DNA of 44,903 nucleotides from Listeria rocourtiae FSL F6-920 (GTDB lineage Bacteria; Bacillota; Bacilli; Lactobacillales; Listeriaceae), in the NCBI RefSeq assembly GCF_000525975.1, contig NZ_AODK01000045.1, forward strand, positions 1 through 44,903. Direction: 5' to 3'. The notes under the pieces were generated by a model. That model was not told the DNA's origin. It searched no databases and saw only the letters and a program-made list of their open reading frames with translations. Positions 42,723 through 44,903 of the stretch are shown here, in pieces. The position numbers were made by a program, and so were the translations under genes. Position 1 is the stretch's first letter; each line of letters begins with the position of its first letter.

Positions 42723-44498
42723 TTAACCTTCTAAAATGACAAACGATTTTGCCGGAATATCCAGATTTCCAGCGACTTCATTCGTCCAAGCGTTTCGTAC
42801 CTCTTCCGTGATTGCTACATCTGCTTTTAGAACTGTTCGCGCGACATCGCTTTGATTAAAAATAAATGTCAGACATTTGCCATCTAATGTTCTAGAGAAA
42901 GCCACGATATGCTTCTCATCATCAACAATATGCCAATCTAAATTGCCATATGTCAATACTTTTTGATTCGTCTTACGGAACGCAATTAATTTTTTCATAA
43001 AGGTCAGCATGTCTTTATCTTGATTGGCTTCATCCCACTCCATACATTTTCGGCACAATGGATCATCTGCACCATCCATGCCGATTTCTGTTCCATAGTA
43101 AATACACGGAGATCCGGTGTGTGCAAACATGAAAGCAAGTGCCAATTTTGCCTTCTCTTTATCACCTTCACAACGAGTCAATAACCGCGCCGTATCATGA
43201 GAGTCCAACATATTAAACATGACATGATTCACCTGCTCCTGGTAGCGCATCAACTGTTCGCTAATCCCAGAAACCATCTTAGTTGGCTTAATCCGCTCCT
43301 CCACAAAATTTTCAATAATGGTTTGCGTGAACGGATAGTTCATTACTGAATCAAACTCATCTCCGAGTAGCCACAGCCATGAATCATGCCAAATTTCGCC
43401 AAGAATGTAAATATCTTCTTTTTCGCTACGGACAGCTTTATTAAACTGCTTCCAGAAAGCGTGATCTACTTCATTCGCCACATCCAAACGCCAGCCATCG
43501 ATATCGAATTCCCGCACCCAATATGTTGCGATATCTAACAAATATTTCTGCACATCTGGATTTGCAGTATTTAATTTCGGCATATGCATAGTATAAGCAA
43601 ACGTGTCAAAGGAAAGTGTATTCTTTCCTTCCACATTGCCATTTTCGCCCGGTGTCACTGGGAATGAACGGATATGGAACCAATCCACAAATTTCGATTT
43701 CTCACCATTTTTAAGTACATCTTGCCATTCTGGAGATTTATCCCCGATATGGTTGAAAACCGCATCCAGCATGATTTTAACGCCACGCTTATGCGCTTCT
43801 CGAACCAGTTTACGGAACGTCTCTTTATCACCGAAATGAGGGTCTATTTCAAAATAATTCAGCGTATCGTACTTGTGATTCGTAGATGCCTCAAATACTG
43901 GCGTCAAATAAATACCATTAATTCCAAGCTCCACTAAATAGTCTAAATGATTGATAATTCCTTGAATGTCTCCACCAAAAAAGTCATCACGATCAGGGTC
44001 TTTGCTCCCCCAAGGCAACACATTTGCTGGTGAAAGCGACGGATTTCCATTATCAAATCGCTCTGGGAAAATCTGATACCAAATCGTTTCTTTCACCCAC
44101 TCAGGAGCTTTAAAAACCTCTGTATCATGTAAAAATGGAAATTTAAAATAATAATCCATAATAGCGCGATTGGCTGGTGTATTCTCATAGAATCCACGTC
44201 CACCATAAAACACATCTTCCCCCGCTGTATCTGTCAACACAAAACCATACTGTAATCTCCGTTGTTCAGGCTTAACTGCAACAAACCAGTAATCATGCTC
44301 TTCTGTAGAAGCCACTTTTCGAAGTGCTGTTTCCTCAGATGCCCAGCCAGAATCGGTTTGTAAATAGGGATCTGCTGCAATTAAAACCACTTCTTGGATA
44401 TCATCCCGCTGACTTCTAATTTTGATATGTAACGTCTGAGAATCATAGCCGTAAGCATACGAACTAAACGGCTGATGATAAATTGCTGCTTTTTCCAT
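42723..44498 (-). CDS. Maltogenic amylase / neopullulanase / cyclomaltodextrinase (GH13)
   Basis: A 591-residue cytoplasmic enzyme (no signal peptide) that splits maltodextrins, cyclodextrins or pullulan to maltose and short products. The N-terminal CBM34-type domain is at about 1-125. The GH13 barrel has DAVFNHIGD (about 245), the nucleophile Asp in DGWRLDVANEVDH (about 330), the acid Glu in ILGEIWHDS (about 360) and the third Asp in MLDSHDTARL (about 425). The C-terminal beta domain follows. AAGGAGG precedes the ATG. It is separately transcribed from malE but carries the same control boxes. It supplies maltose for MalP. Confidence 0.94.
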   Translation of the reverse strand: MEKAAIYHQPFSSYAYGYDSQTLHIKIRSQRDDIQEVVLIAADPYLQTDSGWASEETALRKVASTEEHDYWFVAVKPEQRRLQYGFVLTDTAGEDVFYGGRGFYENTPANRAIMDYYFKFPFLHDTEVFKAPEWVKETIWYQIFPERFDNGNPSLSPANVLPWGSKDPDRDDFFGGDIQGIINHLDYLVELGINGIYLTPVFEASTNHKYDTLNYFEIDPHFGDKETFRKLVREAHKRGVKIMLDAVFNHIGDKSPEWQDVLKNGEKSKFVDWFHIRSFPVTPGENGNVEGKNTLSFDTFAYTMHMPKLNTANPDVQKYLLDIATYWVREFDIDGWRLDVANEVDHAFWKQFNKAVRSEKEDIYILGEIWHDSWLWLLGDEFDSVMNYPFTQTIIENFVEERIKPTKMVSGISEQLMRYQEQVNHVMFNMLDSHDTARLLTRCEGDKEKAKLALAFMFAHTGSPCIYYGTEIGMDGADDPLCRKCMEWDEANQDKDMLTFMKKLIAFRKTNQKVLTYGNLDWHIVDDEKHIVAFSRTLDGKCLTFIFNQSDVARTVLKADVAITEEVRNAWTNEVAGNLDIPAKSFVILEG

Positions 44499-44531
44499 AA
44501 CAAAAAAACCTCCTTATTAATATCTATCTCC

Positions 44532-44560
44532 AAGTTAGCATGCTTTGAAAACACTTACAA
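44532..44560 (-). promoter_or_regulatory. Putative amylase promoter
   Basis: On the minus strand TTGTAA and TAACTT are 17 bases apart and lie at the same positions relative to cre and operator as the malE promoter. The -10 is poor on its own, so the call rests on that parallel. Confidence 0.45.
44546..44559 (-). promoter_or_regulatory. cre site at the amylase promoter
   Basis: The minus strand reads TGTAAGTGTTTTCA, which matches the CcpA consensus at 13 of 14 positions and overlaps the proposed -35. Confidence 0.6.
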
Positions 44561-44573
44561 TGTTTTTTGGATT

Positions 44574-44585
44574 GTTATCGATAAC
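44574..44585. promoter_or_regulatory. Putative LacI-type (MalR-like) operator upstream of the amylase gene
   Basis: GTTATCGATAAC, a perfect 12-base palindrome starting 14 bases beyond the cre site, the same layout as upstream of malE. Confidence 0.65.
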
Positions 44586-44588
44586 AGA

Positions 44589-44835
44589 ATGAAAAGCTGA
44601 AGAAGCCCGTTAGGCCCGAAAAAATTTGTTAGGGGGCGTAGTAAAAGTCTTCTTTTGACTTTTATGGAGGCCACGAAAATTTCGAGGGCCTGGCTTCTGA
44701 AGCTGGATCTCATGAAAAGCTGAAACGGCCCGTTCAGCTCCGAAAAAAACTGGAGCGACCGTAGTAAAAAGCCGCTCTTGCTTTTTATGGAGGGCGTGAA
44801 GTTTTCGAGGAGTTGGCCGTTGAAGCTGGATCCGG
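44589..44835 (+). ncRNA. Two tandem copies of a structured element with covarying stems (candidate RNA)
   Basis: Two copies with a 123-base period (44589 and 44712 onward) start ATGAAAAGCTGAA and end GAAGCTGGATC. The closing helix differs in sequence but pairs in both: AGAAGCC (44601-44607) with GGCTTCT (44692-44698), and AACGGCC (44724-44730) with GGCCGTT (44815-44821). An inner hairpin also covaries: TAAAAGTC/GACTTTTA versus TAAAAAGC/GCTTTTTA. Outside the closing helix, AGCT-GA and GA-AGCT in both copies give tandem G-A mismatches on the plus strand only, which suggests that strand is the RNA. A minus-strand frame of 78 codons across it is a by-product. I cannot name the family. After it, to the window end, nothing is supported. 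Confidence 0.6.
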
Positions 44836-44903
44836 AGGCGCTTCACGTGATACAGTACATGGATTACATGCTCACTTCGTTCTCATGCATATTGAGGCTC
44901 TAA

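Noticed and set aside
44610-44846. Minus-strand frame of 78 codons over the tandem element
   Set aside because: It has no ribosome site, is Lys/Arg/Pro-rich without family features, and exists only because the 123-base repeat keeps phase; stem covariation explains the sequence better.

Overview
The window looks like chromosomal DNA of a Listeria species. The block glmM-cdaR-cdaA, then maltose phosphorylase, a DUF1189 membrane protein, malG-malF-malE and a maltogenic amylase has the order of lmo2118-lmo2126 of L. monocytogenes as I remember it. Low G+C, strong AGGAGG ribosome binding sites, CcpA-type cre sites and a Firmicutes type VII secretion system (T7SSb) agree. Species cannot be fixed from sequence alone. 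Almost every gene is on the minus strand; only an acetyltransferase and a Crp/Fnr regulator are on the plus strand.

Layout, left to right. 1-600: the start of an unknown gene and a small hypothetical gene. 651-6126: a sugar operon (PRD/EIIA regulator, ascorbate-type EIIB and EIIC, split transketolase) with a cre site in front. 6350-9640: accessory genes, namely an ADP-ribosylglycohydrolase, a broken toxin fragment and an AIPR (abortive-infection family) protein. 9912-13276: a toxin module with two putative targeting factors, a large pre-toxin protein ending in a probable Ntox15/Tde1-like DNase domain, and a GAD-like/DUF1851 immunity protein. 13408-16330: a second toxin operon with two Lap-like targeting proteins, an LXG toxin with a glycine-zipper tail, a four-helix membrane protein (probable immunity) and a DUF4176 protein. 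16632-27348: the T7SS core, transcribed as esxA, esxA (tandem duplicate), esaA, essA, esaB, essB, essC. 27705-29559: acetyltransferase, Crp/Fnr regulator, membrane-anchored thioredoxin-like protein. 29771-33564: glmM, cdaR and cdaA. 33868-35037: an SGNH hydrolase with a phage-tail-like N-terminus. 35582-44498: maltose/maltodextrin uptake and breakdown. 44589-44835: two tandem copies of an element with covarying stems, probably a structured RNA.

How it works together. The T7SS core should export two unrelated antibacterial toxins, each encoded beside small helical carrier proteins and a cognate immunity gene. One is predicted to cut DNA and the other to permeabilise membranes. The variable end of the locus also carries an orphan pre-toxin fragment and a probable anti-phage gene. 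In the maltose region, MalEFG imports maltodextrins, the amylase trims them and MalP phosphorolyses maltose. The malE and amylase promoters share the same operator plus cre arrangement.

Sequence quality matters here. Seven genes are each broken by what looks like one extra base in a homopolymer (near 4186, 6897, 11730, 16271, 28553, 39702 and 42028). Removing one base restores a full-length family protein every time. I read these as sequencing errors and describe the genes as restored. No tRNA, rRNA, CRISPR array or intact insertion sequence was seen.
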